From: Arthrobacter sp. UNC362MFTsu5.1
GTDB lineage: Bacteria; Actinomycetota; Actinomycetes; Actinomycetales; Micrococcaceae
Assembly (NCBI RefSeq): GCF_000685965.1
Contig: NZ_JMLE01000001.1
Coordinates: forward strand, 186,001 to 250,000
Direction of reading: 5' to 3'
DNA length: 64,000 nt
In this document: positions 1 through 8,720 of the stretch, piece by piece
Layout of the letters: the number at the start of each line of letters is the position of its first letter
Numbering within the stretch: position 1 is the first letter of the stretch
Made by a program: the position numbers and the translations under genes
The notes under the pieces: model-generated
The model's database searches: none
What the model was told of the DNA's origin: nothing
What the model saw: only the letters and a program-made list of their open reading frames with translations

Positions 1-462
1 CGCAGCCTTCGGCCGTGCCGCGAAGGCAGCCGGTGAAGGCGCCGGGCGGGCTGCCGGACGCGGAGCCGGCGCTGGCGCGGCGGGAGCGTCAGCCTCCGCA
101 GCCGGAGTCTCTGAGGCCGGAGCCTCAGCAGGCACGTCAGCCTCTGCGGACGGAGTCTCTGCCGCCGGAGCCTCGGCGGGCACGTCAGCCTCCGCAGCCG
201 GAACCTCGGCCTCGGCGGGCACCTCAGCCTCCGCAGCCGGAACCTCGGCGGGCACCTCGGCCTCCGTAGCCGGAACCTCGGCCGGGGCCTCAACCTCAGC
301 CTCAGGTGCGGAAGTTTCCTGGTCCGCTGACTGCGCATCTGCCGTAGCTTCGGGGGCTGCGTCGTTGCCGGCCGCCTGTGCGTCGTCAACCACCTGAGCG
401 CCGGTCTCGGCTTCGTCGGAGGCTGCTGTTACTGTTTCGTCGGATTTCTGACTGTCTGTCAC
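1..462 (-). CDS. N-terminal part of a DUF349-type protein (gene continues beyond the window)
   Basis: The leftward reading frame opens at GTG 460-462 and stays open for 154 codons to the window edge. The protein begins MTDSQKSDETVTAASDEAE and is then almost entirely Ala, Pro, Glu, Val and Asp. The visible part is therefore a low-complexity, acidic, probably disordered N-terminal segment, built of degenerate VPAEAPAAE-like repeats. Assignment to the DUF349 family is inferred from this type of N-terminus and from its place upstream of the cyclophilin and hisS genes, as I recall for Arthrobacter; the diagnostic domain lies outside the window. No good Shine-Dalgarno sequence precedes the GTG. It shares direction with the cyclophilin gene 61 bp upstream and may be cotranscribed with it. 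The reading frame is firm; the family name is moderate. Confidence 0.6.
   Translation of the reverse strand, partial: MTDSQKSDETVTAASDEAETGAQVVDDAQAAGNDAAPEATADAQSADQETSAPEAEVEAPAEVPATEAEVPAEVPAAEAEVPAEAEVPAAEADVPAEAPAAETPSAEADVPAEAPASETPAAEADAPAAPAPAPRPAARPAPSPAAFAARPKAA
131..283. repeat. Degenerate tandem repeat encoding Ala/Pro/Glu-rich segments
   Basis: Four head-to-tail units begin with GGCAC(G/C)TC at 131, 179, 218 and 251, with lengths 48, 39, 33 and 33 bp. The last two differ at few positions. All lengths are multiples of three, so the reading frame of the leftward gene is kept. The unit encodes roughly EVPAxEAEVPA. Confidence 0.75.
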
Positions 463-523
463 CGCTAAAAGTCTTTCGCTTGGAGGGAAATACCTGCACC
501 CGCAGCGTGGAGGCCGGGGCTGG

Positions 524-1324
524 TTACTTCAGAGAGAACGAGTCTATCGTGACTGGTTCCGCAGGAGCGCCGTCTGTTGCGCTTCCGCCTGTCTTAATAC
601 CGCCTGCGGCGATATTTGCCACCACATCAAGGCCGGATGTCACCTTGCCCACTACCGTGTAGCCGCCGGCCTCATCGGCCGGAATGACCGTGTCCTTATA
701 GACGATGAAGAACTGGGTGCCGTTTCCGTAGGCGTTGCCTCCGGTCCGCGCCACTGCAATGGTTCCGGCCGGATACTTGTTGTCTGCCGGCGTGTTTTCC
801 AGCGGACCCCAGGTGTACGCGGGGTCGCCCTGTCCGTCACCGGTTTTCGACCCGCACTGCAGGACGCCGAACGTCTCGCCCGTGGTCAGCCGGTGGCAGC
901 TGATGCCGCTGTAGTAGTTCTCGTCGGCCAGGGATTTGAAGACCGCGGCCGCCTGCGGTGCCTTGGTTCCGTCCAGTTCAACGGCCAAAGCCCCGCTGTT
1001 CAGCTTGAGCTCGCCGGTAAAGACCTTGCCCGCCGCGGTCTCCGGCTTAGGGATATTGGTGCCGTTTGTGGCCGCCGGCGTCGGTGACGCCGAAGGGCTG
1101 GTCAGCCCGGCCTGCGCTGCCGCGTACTCGTCCTCTGAGGGGTTGCTGGCGAAGACGGTGAGTTGAAGGACGACGGCGAGGACCAGCGCCCCGGCGCCCG
1201 CCCCGACAGCAAGGAGGTTGTCGCGCTTACGGCGTTTTTCCTGCTGCCGCCGCAACTCGCGCTTCGCTTCCATCTGCAGGATGCGCCGCTTAGCCTCGCG
1301 GGCGCTCCGTGAACTGGCCGCCAA
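524..1324 (-). CDS. Membrane-anchored cyclophilin-type peptidyl-prolyl cis-trans isomerase
   Basis: Predicted to catalyse cis-trans isomerisation of Xaa-Pro bonds on the outer face of the membrane. The start is TTG 1322-1324, chosen because a perfect AGGAGG lies four bases before it; an ATG 15 codons further in is the alternative. The 266-residue protein has a very basic N-terminus (REAKRR, RRQQEKRRKR) and one hydrophobic helix at about residues 38-58. A Ser/Pro/Thr-rich linker follows, then a cyclophilin domain from about residue 95 to the end. Visible cyclophilin motifs are CHRL (the family's HR pair), GTQFFIVY and the Gly-rich GGYTVVGKV. It lies leftward, back to back with hisS across a 255-bp region. 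The family is clear; substrates cannot be told. Confidence 0.9.
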   Translation of the reverse strand: MAASSRSAREAKRRILQMEAKRELRRQQEKRRKRDNLLAVGAGAGALVLAVVLQLTVFASNPSEDEYAAAQAGLTSPSASPTPAATNGTNIPKPETAAGKVFTGELKLNSGALAVELDGTKAPQAAAVFKSLADENYYSGISCHRLTTGETFGVLQCGSKTGDGQGDPAYTWGPLENTPADNKYPAGTIAVARTGGNAYGNGTQFFIVYKDTVIPADEAGGYTVVGKVTSGLDVVANIAAGGIKTGGSATDGAPAEPVTIDSFSLK

Positions 1325-1441
1325 AAGTCCTCCTGGGTGTCGGGCCGGCCCGCCGGACGGGCCAAGGGCGACGTCCGGTGTCCGGCAGCAAGCGGCAGGC
1401 GGTGCTCCGGGCACCTCCATTAGAAGTTGCAGGCGCCGAAA

Positions 1442-1472
1442 GCATAAACTGACTGCCGCACATAGTTTATGC
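1442..1472. promoter_or_regulatory. Inverted repeat in the divergent cyclophilin/hisS promoter region
   Basis: The arms GCATAAACT (1442-1450) and AGTTTATGC (1464-1472) are perfect reverse complements separated by 13 bp. They are the only AT-rich island in the 255-bp region between the cyclophilin (leftward) and hisS (rightward). The left arm read leftward contains TATGCT, a -10-like hexamer, so the repeat may overlap a promoter. It could be an operator or simply paired -10 elements. No tRNA or further gene was seen in this region. Confidence 0.4.
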
Positions 1473-1579
1473 ATGACTGGCTGGACTCCCGCCCTTACCG
1501 CCGCTTTTTGATCACATGGCGGAATCGGATCACCGGGCAGGGTACTCCGGCCTTCTGTTACCTGAGGAGAAAATCCACC

Positions 1580-2923
1580 ATGGCACGCACCGCCTCCCTG
1601 TCCGGATTCCCCGAGTGGCTTCCCGAGGAGCGGCTGGTGGAGCTGCATGTGCTGGACACCTTGCGGCGTGTCTTCGAACTGCACGGCTTCTCCTCGATCG
1701 AGACCCGCGCAGTGGAAACCGTGGGACAGCTGCTCCGCAAGGGCGAGATCGACAAAGAAGTTTATGGACTCAGCCGCCTGCAGGAGGATGAAGAGGAGTC
1801 CAGGGCCGCCAAGGGTGACCACCACGCCCTCGCCCTGCACTTCGACCTGACCGTGCCGTTCGCCCGTTACGTCGTGGAGAACGCCGGCTACCTCGCATTT
1901 CCGTTCCGCCGCTACCAGATCCAGAAGGTGTGGCGCGGCGAGCGTCCGCAGGAGGGCCGCGCCCGCGAATTCACCCAGGCGGATATCGACATTGTGGGCG
2001 ACGGCGTGCTGCCGTTCCGCTACGACGTCGAAATCGCGCTGGTCATCGCCGAAGCCCTCGGCGCCCTCCCGATTCCCGACTTCCGCCTGCGCATCAACAA
2101 CCGCAAGCTGGCCGAGGGCTTCTACCGCGGGATCGGCCTGACGGACACTGCCGGAGTCCTGCGGAGCATCGACAAGCTGGAGAAGATCGGCCCTGCCAAG
2201 GTGGCCGAGCTGCTGAAGACGGAGCTGGGAGCCACTGAGGAACAGGCGCAGGCCGCCCTGAGCCTGGCCGGCATCCGGACCGAGGACACCTCCTTCGTTG
2301 AAAAGGTCCGTGCCCTGGGCGTGAAGGACGAGCTGCTGGAGGAAGGGCTGAACGAGCTGGAGCAGGTCATCGCAGCCGCCGTGCACCGTGCTCCCGGCAA
2401 GGTGGTGGCGGACCTGAGCATCGCCCGCGGCCTCGACTACTACACCGGAACCGTGGTGGAAACCGTCCTGGTGGGCCATGAACAACTCGGCTCCATCTGC
2501 TCCGGCGGGCGCTACGACGCCCTGGCCAGCAAGGGAAACCGTAAGTTCCCGGGTGTCGGCCTCTCCATCGGCGTCACCCGCCTCGTCTCCAGGATCCTGA
2601 GCCAGGAACTGGCCCAGGCCACCCGCAAGGTACCCACGGCAGTGCTCGTCGCGCTGAACAACGACGACAGCTGGGGCGCGGCCCAGGATGTCGCCGCGCA
2701 GCTCCGCTCCCGCGGGATCTCCACCGAGGTGGCGGCGAAGGCTGAGAAGTTCGGCAAGCAGATCAAGTTCGCGGACCGGCGCGGCATCCCGTTCGTCTGG
2801 TTCACGGACGACGACGGCAAGCACCAGGTCAAGGACATCCGTTCGGGCGAGCAGACGGACGCCGACCCCGCCACGTGGACTCCGTCGGACGAGGACCTGT
2901 ACGTCCGGGTGGTTAACGCCTAA
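1580..2923 (+). CDS. hisS: Histidine-tRNA ligase
   Basis: Charges tRNA-His with histidine in the cytoplasm (class II synthetase). Start ATG 1580 is preceded by GAGGAG at suitable spacing, although the frame is open further upstream. The protein is 447 residues, a little longer than the roughly 420 usual for bacterial HisRS. Visible family motifs are FPFRRYQIQKVWRGERP (class II motif 2 region), the HisRS signature ARGLDYYTGTVVE, GRYD and the motif 3-like GVGLSIGVTRL. The C-terminus carries an anticodon-binding type domain (TAVLVALNND onward). It faces the APC permease gene tail to tail, with 7 bp between the stop codons. No leader peptide or T-box was recognised upstream. Confidence 0.97.
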   Translation: MARTASLSGFPEWLPEERLVELHVLDTLRRVFELHGFSSIETRAVETVGQLLRKGEIDKEVYGLSRLQEDEEESRAAKGDHHALALHFDLTVPFARYVVENAGYLAFPFRRYQIQKVWRGERPQEGRAREFTQADIDIVGDGVLPFRYDVEIALVIAEALGALPIPDFRLRINNRKLAEGFYRGIGLTDTAGVLRSIDKLEKIGPAKVAELLKTELGATEEQAQAALSLAGIRTEDTSFVEKVRALGVKDELLEEGLNELEQVIAAAVHRAPGKVVADLSIARGLDYYTGTVVETVLVGHEQLGSICSGGRYDALASKGNRKFPGVGLSIGVTRLVSRILSQELAQATRKVPTAVLVALNNDDSWGAAQDVAAQLRSRGISTEVAAKAEKFGKQIKFADRRGIPFVWFTDDDGKHQVKDIRSGEQTDADPATWTPSDEDLYVRVVNA

Positions 2924-2930
2924 GCGGCCG

Positions 2931-4187
2931 TCACGGACGCAGCCGCCGCTTCCGGAGGCGCAGCACCAGGAAGCGGCCGGCTACTCCGGCGGCCAGTACG
3001 GCCGCCATGCCGGCCACCGAAGCCAGCGGCAACGTGAAGGCCAGGACCAGGCATCCGACAAAACCGGCGGCATTCAGCCAGCGGGGTGCGGTGCCCGGCC
3101 GCTCGGCCATGGTGAAAGCGGCAGCATTCGTCACCGAGTAGTAGATCAGCACGCCGAAACTCGAGAAGCCCACCACGGTGAGCACATCCGTGGTGACGAG
3201 CAGTGCCACCACTGCGGCAGCCACTGACAGCTCGGCGACGACAGGCACGGTGTGGCGGCCGCCCACCCGGGCCAGGGGAGACGGGAGGTCCCGTTCCCGG
3301 GCCATAGCCAGTGCCGTGCGGCCCACTCCGGTAATGAGGGCCAGCAGGGCTCCCAGGCAGGCGGCTGCTGCTCCGGCCTGGACGAAAGGTCCCCCGGCGC
3401 TGAATCCCGAGAGGAGCACCGCGTCCAGCAGCGGTGACACGGATTCCGCCAGCCGGGCCGGGGAGAGGTGCCAGAGCAGAAGCACGGCAAGGCCAAGGTA
3501 GATCACGAAAGCCGCGGCCAGGGCCGCCAATATCGCCCGCGGTATGGTCCGCGCGGGATCCTTGACTTCCTCGCCCAGCGTGGCGATCCGGGCGTAGCCG
3601 GCAAAGGCGAAGAACATCAGCCCGGCGGCCGGCAGGATTCCCCAGGCGCTGCCGGCATTTGCCGCCAGGGCGCCGGGTTCCGGGTGGGGGCCGGATAGGC
3701 CGGCAACGGCAACAAACACCAGGGTGGCCAGCACGATCCCGAGCAGGATCCGGGTCAGCAGCGCGGTGCGGGTGATGCCCATGAGGTTGACCACCGTGAG
3801 TACTGCGACGGCGGCGATGGCCACGGGCGTGGCATAGCCCGGTGCCGCGTAATGGCCGAAGGTCAGGGCCATGGCCGCGCAGGATGCGGTTTTTCCGGTG
3901 ACAAAACCCCAGCCGGCGATGAAGCCCGGCCATTCGCCCAGCTGTTTGCGGCCGTAAACATACGTCCCTCCGCTGGCCGGGTATTTGGCAGCCAGCTGGG
4001 CTGACGCAACGGCATTGCAGTAGGCAATCGCGCCGGCGACCAGCACGGAGACAATCATGAGCGGGCCGGCCAGGGCGGTGGCCGGGGAGAAGACGACGAA
4101 CACGCCGGCACCGAGCATGGAGCCAAGCCCGATTGCGGTGGCGTCAAGCACTCCGAGCCGGCGCTGAAGCCGTTGATGGGTCTGCAT
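2931..4187 (-). CDS. APC-family amino acid permease
   Basis: A 418-residue integral membrane protein of the amino acid-polyamine-organocation superfamily, predicted to import an amino acid or amine. The N-terminus [20 protein letters not shown] matches the family's first helix with its unwound Gly-rich segment. About twelve hydrophobic helices follow, with a conserved cytoplasmic [15 protein letters not shown] loop between helices 6 and 7. The start is placed at ATG 4185-4187 because the family homology begins there. A second candidate, ATG 4254-4256, would add 23 residues and has an AGGA-like sequence in front. The gene is divergent from aspS across about 110 bp. Substrate cannot be told from sequence, and there is no adjacent catabolic gene to suggest one. 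Confidence 0.85.
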   Translation of the reverse strand: MQTHQRLQRRLGVLDATAIGLGSMLGAGVFVVFSPATALAGPLMIVSVLVAGAIAYCNAVASAQLAAKYPASGGTYVYGRKQLGEWPGFIAGWGFVTGKTASCAAMALTFGHYAAPGYATPVAIAAVAVLTVVNLMGITRTALLTRILLGIVLATLVFVAVAGLSGPHPEPGALAANAGSAWGILPAAGLMFFAFAGYARIATLGEEVKDPARTIPRAILAALAAAFVIYLGLAVLLLWHLSPARLAESVSPLLDAVLLSGFSAGGPFVQAGAAAACLGALLALITGVGRTALAMARERDLPSPLARVGGRHTVPVVAELSVAAAVVALLVTTDVLTVVGFSSFGVLIYYSVTNAAAFTMAERPGTAPRWLNAAGFVGCLVLAFTLPLASVAGMAAVLAAGVAGRFLVLRLRKRRLRP

Positions 4188-4296
4188 GGCGGAAGGAAAG
4201 CCTCTCCAACGGGTAAACTCGAACGGGGCTGTTCCCGTAACGGTCCTATTCAACATCATCTCTGTATTCCTGCTGTCTCCTTCAGAAAGGCGTGCT

Positions 4297-6078
4297 GTGC
4301 TGCGCACACATGACCTCGGATCCCTTCGCTCCGAGCACATTGGACAAACCGTAACCCTTGCCGGCTGGGTGGGCCGGCGTCGTGATCACGGTGGTGTGGC
4401 ATTCGTTGACCTTCGCGATGCCTCCGGCGTCGCCCAGGTGGTAGTCCGGGAAGAAGAGGTTTTCCACGGCCTCCGCAATGAGTACGTGCTCCAGGTCATC
4501 GGGACGGTTTCGCAGCGTCCGGAGGGCAACGAAAACCCGGCCCTGGCCACCGGCCAGATCGAGGTCATCGCGGAGAAGGTGACCATCCTCAACACCTCGG
4601 ATCCGCTGCCCTTCCAGATCGACGAGCACGTCGAGGTGGGCGAGGAAGCCCGGCTCAAGCACCGTTACCTTGACCTGCGCCGCCCGGGCCCCGCCCGCAA
4701 CATGCGCCTGCGTTCAGAGGCAAACCGCGTGGCCCGCGAGCTGCTCCACCGCGACGGTTACGTGGAGATTGAAACCCCCACCCTGACGCGCTCGACGCCG
4801 GAAGGCGCCCGCGACTTCGTGGTCCCCGCACGCCTCGCACCGGGTTCCTGGTACGCGCTGCCGCAGTCGCCGCAGCTTTTCAAGCAGCTCCTGCAGGTGG
4901 GCGGCTTCGAGAAGTACTACCAGATCGCGCGCTGCTACCGCGATGAGGACTTCCGCGCGGACCGCCAGCCGGAATTCACCCAGCTGGACATCGAAGCGAG
5001 CTTCGTGGAGCAGGACGACATCATTTCGCTCGGCGAAAACATCGTCAAAGCCTTGTGGCAGCTGATCGACGTCGAAATCCCGACGCCCATCCAGCGCATC
5101 ACCTACGCCGACGCCATGGCACGCTACGGCTCGGACAAGCCGGACCTCCGCTTCGGCCAGGAACTGACCGAACTGACGGAATTCTTCAAGGACACCAACT
5201 TCGGCGTGTTCAAGGCGCCCTACGTCGGTGCCGTGGTCATGCCGGGCGGCGCCTCGCAGGCACGCCGCGCCCTGGATGCCTGGCAGGAATGGGCCAAGCA
5301 GCGCGGCGCCAAGGGCCTTGCCTACGTCCTGTTCAAGGAAGACGGCGAGCTGACCGGTCCCGTGGCCAAGAACCTCACGGACACCGAGCGGGCCGGCCTG
5401 GCCGACGCCGTCGGTGCCAAGCCGGGCGACTGCATCTTCTTCGCTGCCGGCGAGAAGACGCCCTCCCGTGCACTCCTCGGCGCCGCGCGCGTTGAAATCG
5501 GGCACCGCACCGGCCTGATCAACCCCTCGGACTGGGCGTTCTGCTGGGTGGTTGATGCCCCGATGTTCGAGCCGGCCGCTGCCGCGGTGGCCTCGGGCGA
5601 TGTTGCTGTCGGTGCCGGCCAGTGGACCGCGGTCCACCACGCCTTCACGTCGCCCAAGCCCGAATTCATGGATTCCTTCGACCAGGATCCGGAGTCCGCC
5701 CTGTCCTACGCTTATGACATTGTCTGCAACGGCAACGAAATCGGCGGCGGTTCCATCCGTATCCACGAGCGTGACGTGCAGGAACGCGTGTTCGAGCTCA
5801 TGGGCCTGGACAAGGCGGACGCCGAGACCAAGTTCGGGTTCCTGCTGGAAGGCTTCAAGTTCGGCGCTCCGCCGCATGGCGGCATCGCCTTCGGCTGGGA
5901 CCGCGTTGTCGCACTCCTGGCCGGCGTGGAGTCGATCCGCGACGTCATCGCCTTCCCGAAGTCCGGCGGCGGCTACGACCCCCTGACCCAGGCTCCCGCG
6001 CCGATCACCGCGCAGCAGCGCAAGGAAGCCGGCGTCGACTTCAAGCCGGAAGCCAAGAAGGACGACAGCGCCAAGTAG
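4297..6078 (+). CDS. aspS: Aspartate-tRNA ligase, probably non-discriminating (Asp/Asn)
   Basis: Bacterial-type class II AspRS of 593 residues with the usual order: N-terminal OB-fold anticodon domain, catalytic core with the inserted GAD domain, and C-terminal motif 3. Start GTG 4297-4299 follows AGAAAGG and gives the expected N-terminus [16 protein letters not shown]. Motifs seen are [48 protein letters not shown] (motif 2) and GIAFGWDR (motif 3). Residue 31 is His in RRRDHGG, the residue linked in Pseudomonas and mycobacterial enzymes to loss of Asp/Asn tRNA discrimination. Asn-tRNA would then be completed by GatCAB, which is not in this window. A strong hairpin terminator follows the stop codon. 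Confidence 0.96.
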   Translation: MLRTHDLGSLRSEHIGQTVTLAGWVGRRRDHGGVAFVDLRDASGVAQVVVREEEVFHGLRNEYVLQVIGTVSQRPEGNENPALATGQIEVIAEKVTILNTSDPLPFQIDEHVEVGEEARLKHRYLDLRRPGPARNMRLRSEANRVARELLHRDGYVEIETPTLTRSTPEGARDFVVPARLAPGSWYALPQSPQLFKQLLQVGGFEKYYQIARCYRDEDFRADRQPEFTQLDIEASFVEQDDIISLGENIVKALWQLIDVEIPTPIQRITYADAMARYGSDKPDLRFGQELTELTEFFKDTNFGVFKAPYVGAVVMPGGASQARRALDAWQEWAKQRGAKGLAYVLFKEDGELTGPVAKNLTDTERAGLADAVGAKPGDCIFFAAGEKTPSRALLGAARVEIGHRTGLINPSDWAFCWVVDAPMFEPAAAAVASGDVAVGAGQWTAVHHAFTSPKPEFMDSFDQDPESALSYAYDIVCNGNEIGGGSIRIHERDVQERVFELMGLDKADAETKFGFLLEGFKFGAPPHGGIAFGWDRVVALLAGVESIRDVIAFPKSGGGYDPLTQAPAPITAQQRKEAGVDFKPEAKKDDSAK

Positions 6079-6096
6079 CACCGCATGATCAGCAGC

Positions 6097-6126
6097 AAAG
6101 GCTCTCCGGGAAACCGGGGAGCCTTT
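6097..6126 (+). terminator. Rho-independent-like hairpin after aspS
   Basis: AAAGGCTCTCCGG (6097-6109) pairs with CCGGGGAGCCTTT (6114-6126) across a GAAA tetraloop: a 13-bp stem with one G-U pair. The T residues lie inside the stem foot rather than in a separate run. Confidence 0.8.
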
Positions 6127-6158
6127 GCTGTCCCGCCAGCAAATGAATGAGGAGTCCG

Positions 6159-6971
6159 ATGGAACGGCAGACGATGCCTGCCCTGGAGGAATTGATGGAT
6201 GCGGCCTGGCCCGCTCCCGACCGGGAGGAATCCGGCGGCTGGGTGCTTCGCGCTGCGGGCGGCGTGACCCAGCGGGCCAACTCGGTCTGGCCGCGGTCCG
6301 AGCCGGCGGGAAGCCTGCACCACCGGATGGTGATGCTGCGGGATGCGCGGGCCTGGTACCGCAGCCGCCGTCTTCCCGTCATCTTCCAGGTCTTCGACGA
6401 CTCCCGCCGTGCCGCCCTGAACGCTGTCCTCGACGAGGAAGGCTTCACGAGGCAGTCCGAGACCTTGATCCTGGTGCGCGACGCCGGCGCGGCTACCGCA
6501 GCCCCAGGGGCGGCACCGGACGCCGGCGTCGAGATTTCAGGGGTCGAGATGTCAACGGAACCGTCGGAGGAATGGCTGCGCCTCTGGTGGAGCGTGGACG
6601 GCCGCGGTGGCGAGGAGTCCCTCGCCACCGCCCGCACCATTCTGGAGGGCTGCCGGTCGGCCTACGCATTGGTGAGGGACGACGACGGCGTGCCGGCCGC
6701 CGTCGGACGCCTTGCCGTTCCTTCGGTCGGCGGGGAGGGTGGCCTGTACTGCATGGCCACGCGTCCGGATGCCCGCCGGAGGGGTTTCGGCTCCCGGGTC
6801 CTCGCGTCCCTGCTGCGTGAGGGTGACGCCCGGGGCGTCAGCAGCTACTGGCTGCTGGTGACCGCGGCCAACGCCGGTGCCCGGGAGCTGTATGCCCGTT
6901 CGGGCTTCACGGAAGCCGGCCGCTATTACTACCGGCAGGAGCGGCCGAAGCGGCACCTGACCGGCTGCTAG
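6159..6971 (+). CDS. GNAT-family N-acetyltransferase
   Basis: A 270-residue protein whose C-terminal half is a GNAT domain. RRRGFGSRVLASLL is the acetyl-CoA pyrophosphate-binding motif (R-x-x-G-x-G), and NAGARELYARSGF is the typical last strand/helix. The N-terminal half (WVLRAAGGVTQRANSVWP) resembles a second, degenerate GNAT lobe. Start ATG 6159 has GAGGAG five bases upstream; an ATG four codons earlier lacks a good ribosome site. The acceptor substrate is unknown. Its last 65 bp overlap, on the opposite strand, the 3' end of the MHS-type transporter gene. That unusual convergent overlap marks the border of the accessory region. Confidence 0.85.
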   Translation: MERQTMPALEELMDAAWPAPDREESGGWVLRAAGGVTQRANSVWPRSEPAGSLHHRMVMLRDARAWYRSRRLPVIFQVFDDSRRAALNAVLDEEGFTRQSETLILVRDAGAATAAPGAAPDAGVEISGVEMSTEPSEEWLRLWWSVDGRGGEESLATARTILEGCRSAYALVRDDDGVPAAVGRLAVPSVGGEGGLYCMATRPDARRRGFGSRVLASLLREGDARGVSSYWLLVTAANAGARELYARSGFTEAGRYYYRQERPKRHLTGC

Positions 6972-8379
6972 GAACCCCGGCCGCCGTGCGGCGGGCGGTA
7001 CCGGCCAGGTAGGGAGCACCCAGTTCCTCGATCGGCGTCTTGAACGTCTCGCGGGAGTAGTACACCGAGGCGGCTGCGACGAGCATGCAGGCTGTGCCGA
7101 ACACCGCCACGGGAACCCAGCCGGTGGCGCCCGGGGTCAGGAGCATGCCGGCGATCATGGGCGCGAAGCCGGCCAGGACGAGTCCCAGCTGGTTGCCCAT
7201 CGCCATGCCGGTGTAGCGCACCGGGGCGGCGAACTGTTCGGCGAAGAACGAAGGCCAGATGCCGTTGAAGCCCGAATACAGCACGGTCATGTTCAGGAAG
7301 GCCGCCAGGAAGACCAGGACGATGTTCCCGGAGGACAGTGCCAGGAAATACAGGAAGATCGTGGCTGAGCACCCGAAGGCGGCAGTGAGCAGCAGCGGCC
7401 GGCGGCCGATCCGGTCCGACAGCCTGGCCGCCAGCGGCATGGCGAACATGGACAGGCCGATGGCGACGGCGTTGACGGTCAGGATGGAGCCGCGGTCAAA
7501 ACCTGCCGTGGAGGTGGCGTATGCCAGGCCGAAGACCGTGAAGATGGTCTGCATGACGGACATGATCGACATTCCCACAACACGCAGCACGTCCGCGCCT
7601 TGGAACCTGAGTACTTCCTTGACGGGCATCGGGGCGACCTGGCGGCTCTCCTGGGCTTCCTCGAAAACCGGTGTTTCGTCCAGGTGGGTCCGGACCCAGT
7701 AGGCGATGGCCAGCACCACGATGGAGAGCCAGAAGGGGATGCGCCAGCCCCAGCTCAGCATCGCATCCTGGGGGAGCGCGGTGACCGGAATGAAGACCAG
7801 GGTGGCCAGCACCATGCCGGAGGCATAGCCGGTCATCACGAAGCTGGTGAAGAAGCCGCGCCGTCCTTCGGGCGAGTGTTCGAGCGTGAGCGTGGAGGCG
7901 CCGGCCGATTCCGCGCCGGCCGAGAAGCCCTGTGCCAGCCGGCCGGCCACGAGGAGGATCGGGGCCCAGACGCCCACCTGTTCGTAGGTGGGCAGGAAGC
8001 CGATGCCGAGCGAGGCCAGGCCCATGATGCCGAGAGTAAGCAGCAGGATCTTCTTCCGGCCCAGCTTGTCACCGAAGTGGCCCATGACCAGGCCGCCCAC
8101 CGGCCGGGCCACGTAGGCCACGCCGAAGGTGGCGAAGGCGCCGATCAGCCCGATGGCGGGGTCCGCCGAGGGGAAGAACAGGTGCGGGAACACGAGTGCT
8201 GCCGCGGTCCCGTAGATGAAGAAGTCGTAGTACTCCAGGGTGCTGCCGAGGAATGATGCCAGGGCTGCCTTGGCTGGCGTTTTCCGAGGGGCAGTACGGG
8301 GGATAGTGCCTGCGGTCTCGTGCCGGGTCTGGCCCGGTGTTGTCCGGGCTGCGCCCGGTGTTGCGGGTGAGGTGTGCAT
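6907..8379 (-). CDS. MFS transporter, metabolite:H+ symporter (MHS) type
   Basis: A 490-residue, twelve-helix major facilitator protein. The first helix FLGSTLEYYDFFIYGTAAAL is typical of the MHS/ShiA-ProP branch. The MFS loop signature appears twice: GHFGDKLGRKK after helix 2 and ARLSDRIGRRP in the second half. Start ATG 8377-8379 has AAGGAGATCCCC before it. A 40-residue Thr/Pro-rich cytoplasmic N-terminus precedes helix 1. MHS members import small carboxylates, betaines or aromatic acids with protons, so this is the likely uptake step of the catabolic region. It is the last gene of the leftward set SDR - flavoprotein - Dabb protein - transporter, 10 bp behind the Dabb gene. The substrate is not known. 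Confidence 0.88.
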   Translation of the reverse strand: MHTSPATPGAARTTPGQTRHETAGTIPRTAPRKTPAKAALASFLGSTLEYYDFFIYGTAAALVFPHLFFPSADPAIGLIGAFATFGVAYVARPVGGLVMGHFGDKLGRKKILLLTLGIMGLASLGIGFLPTYEQVGVWAPILLVAGRLAQGFSAGAESAGASTLTLEHSPEGRRGFFTSFVMTGYASGMVLATLVFIPVTALPQDAMLSWGWRIPFWLSIVVLAIAYWVRTHLDETPVFEEAQESRQVAPMPVKEVLRFQGADVLRVVGMSIMSVMQTIFTVFGLAYATSTAGFDRGSILTVNAVAIGLSMFAMPLAARLSDRIGRRPLLLTAAFGCSATIFLYFLALSSGNIVLVFLAAFLNMTVLYSGFNGIWPSFFAEQFAAPVRYTGMAMGNQLGLVLAGFAPMIAGMLLTPGATGWVPVAVFGTACMLVAAASVYYSRETFKTPIEELGAPYLAGTARRTAAGVPSSRSGAASAAPAGSNSGRLP

Positions 8380-8389
8380 GGGGATCTCC

Positions 8390-8719
8390 TTAAGACGTCG
8401 GTGTCTTAGTGGCAGCCGGTGTGGAATCCCCGAGGTGGAAGTCCACCGACAGGATCTGCTGGCTGTTGGGGAATGAGTAGGCCTTCAGTGGCTCGTGCAG
8501 CGGATGGGTGTTGTACACCGCGATGTCCTCGACGGTTTCGAAATCGGCCACAATGGCGTAGTCGAAGGAGCGCTCCGTGTTGAGCACGTCCGGGCCGTGG
8601 GTCAGGCTGAGCATGCCGGGGATATTCCCGGCCATCCGGCCGAGCCCGGCGATCCAGGCCTGCTTGTCGGCGGGCGGGAAGTCCGGTTTGAACTTGAAGA
8701 GTACGGTGTGGCGGATCAT
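8390..8719 (-). CDS. Dabb (stress-responsive alpha/beta barrel) domain protein
   Basis: A 109-residue protein opening MIRHTVLFKFKPD, with ADFETVEDIAVYNTHPLHEP later. Both are hallmark stretches of the dimeric alpha/beta barrel (Dabb) family, including the conserved Y-x-x-H-P segment. Family members are small dimeric ferredoxin-like folds; some are cyclases or ring-processing enzymes, others of unknown role. The start codon lies 1 bp past the stop of the upstream flavoprotein gene, so the two are surely cotranscribed and probably translationally coupled. In this setting a catabolic isomerase or hydrolase-like role is possible, but it is inference only. Confidence 0.8.
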   Translation of the reverse strand: MIRHTVLFKFKPDFPPADKQAWIAGLGRMAGNIPGMLSLTHGPDVLNTERSFDYAIVADFETVEDIAVYNTHPLHEPLKAYSFPNSQQILSVDFHLGDSTPAATKTPTS

Positions 8720-8720
8720 C

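Noticed and set aside
1325..2824. Long leftward open frame continuing the cyclophilin gene across hisS
   Set aside because: It is antisense to hisS, lacks family sequence, and a TTG start with perfect AGGAGG exists at 1324.
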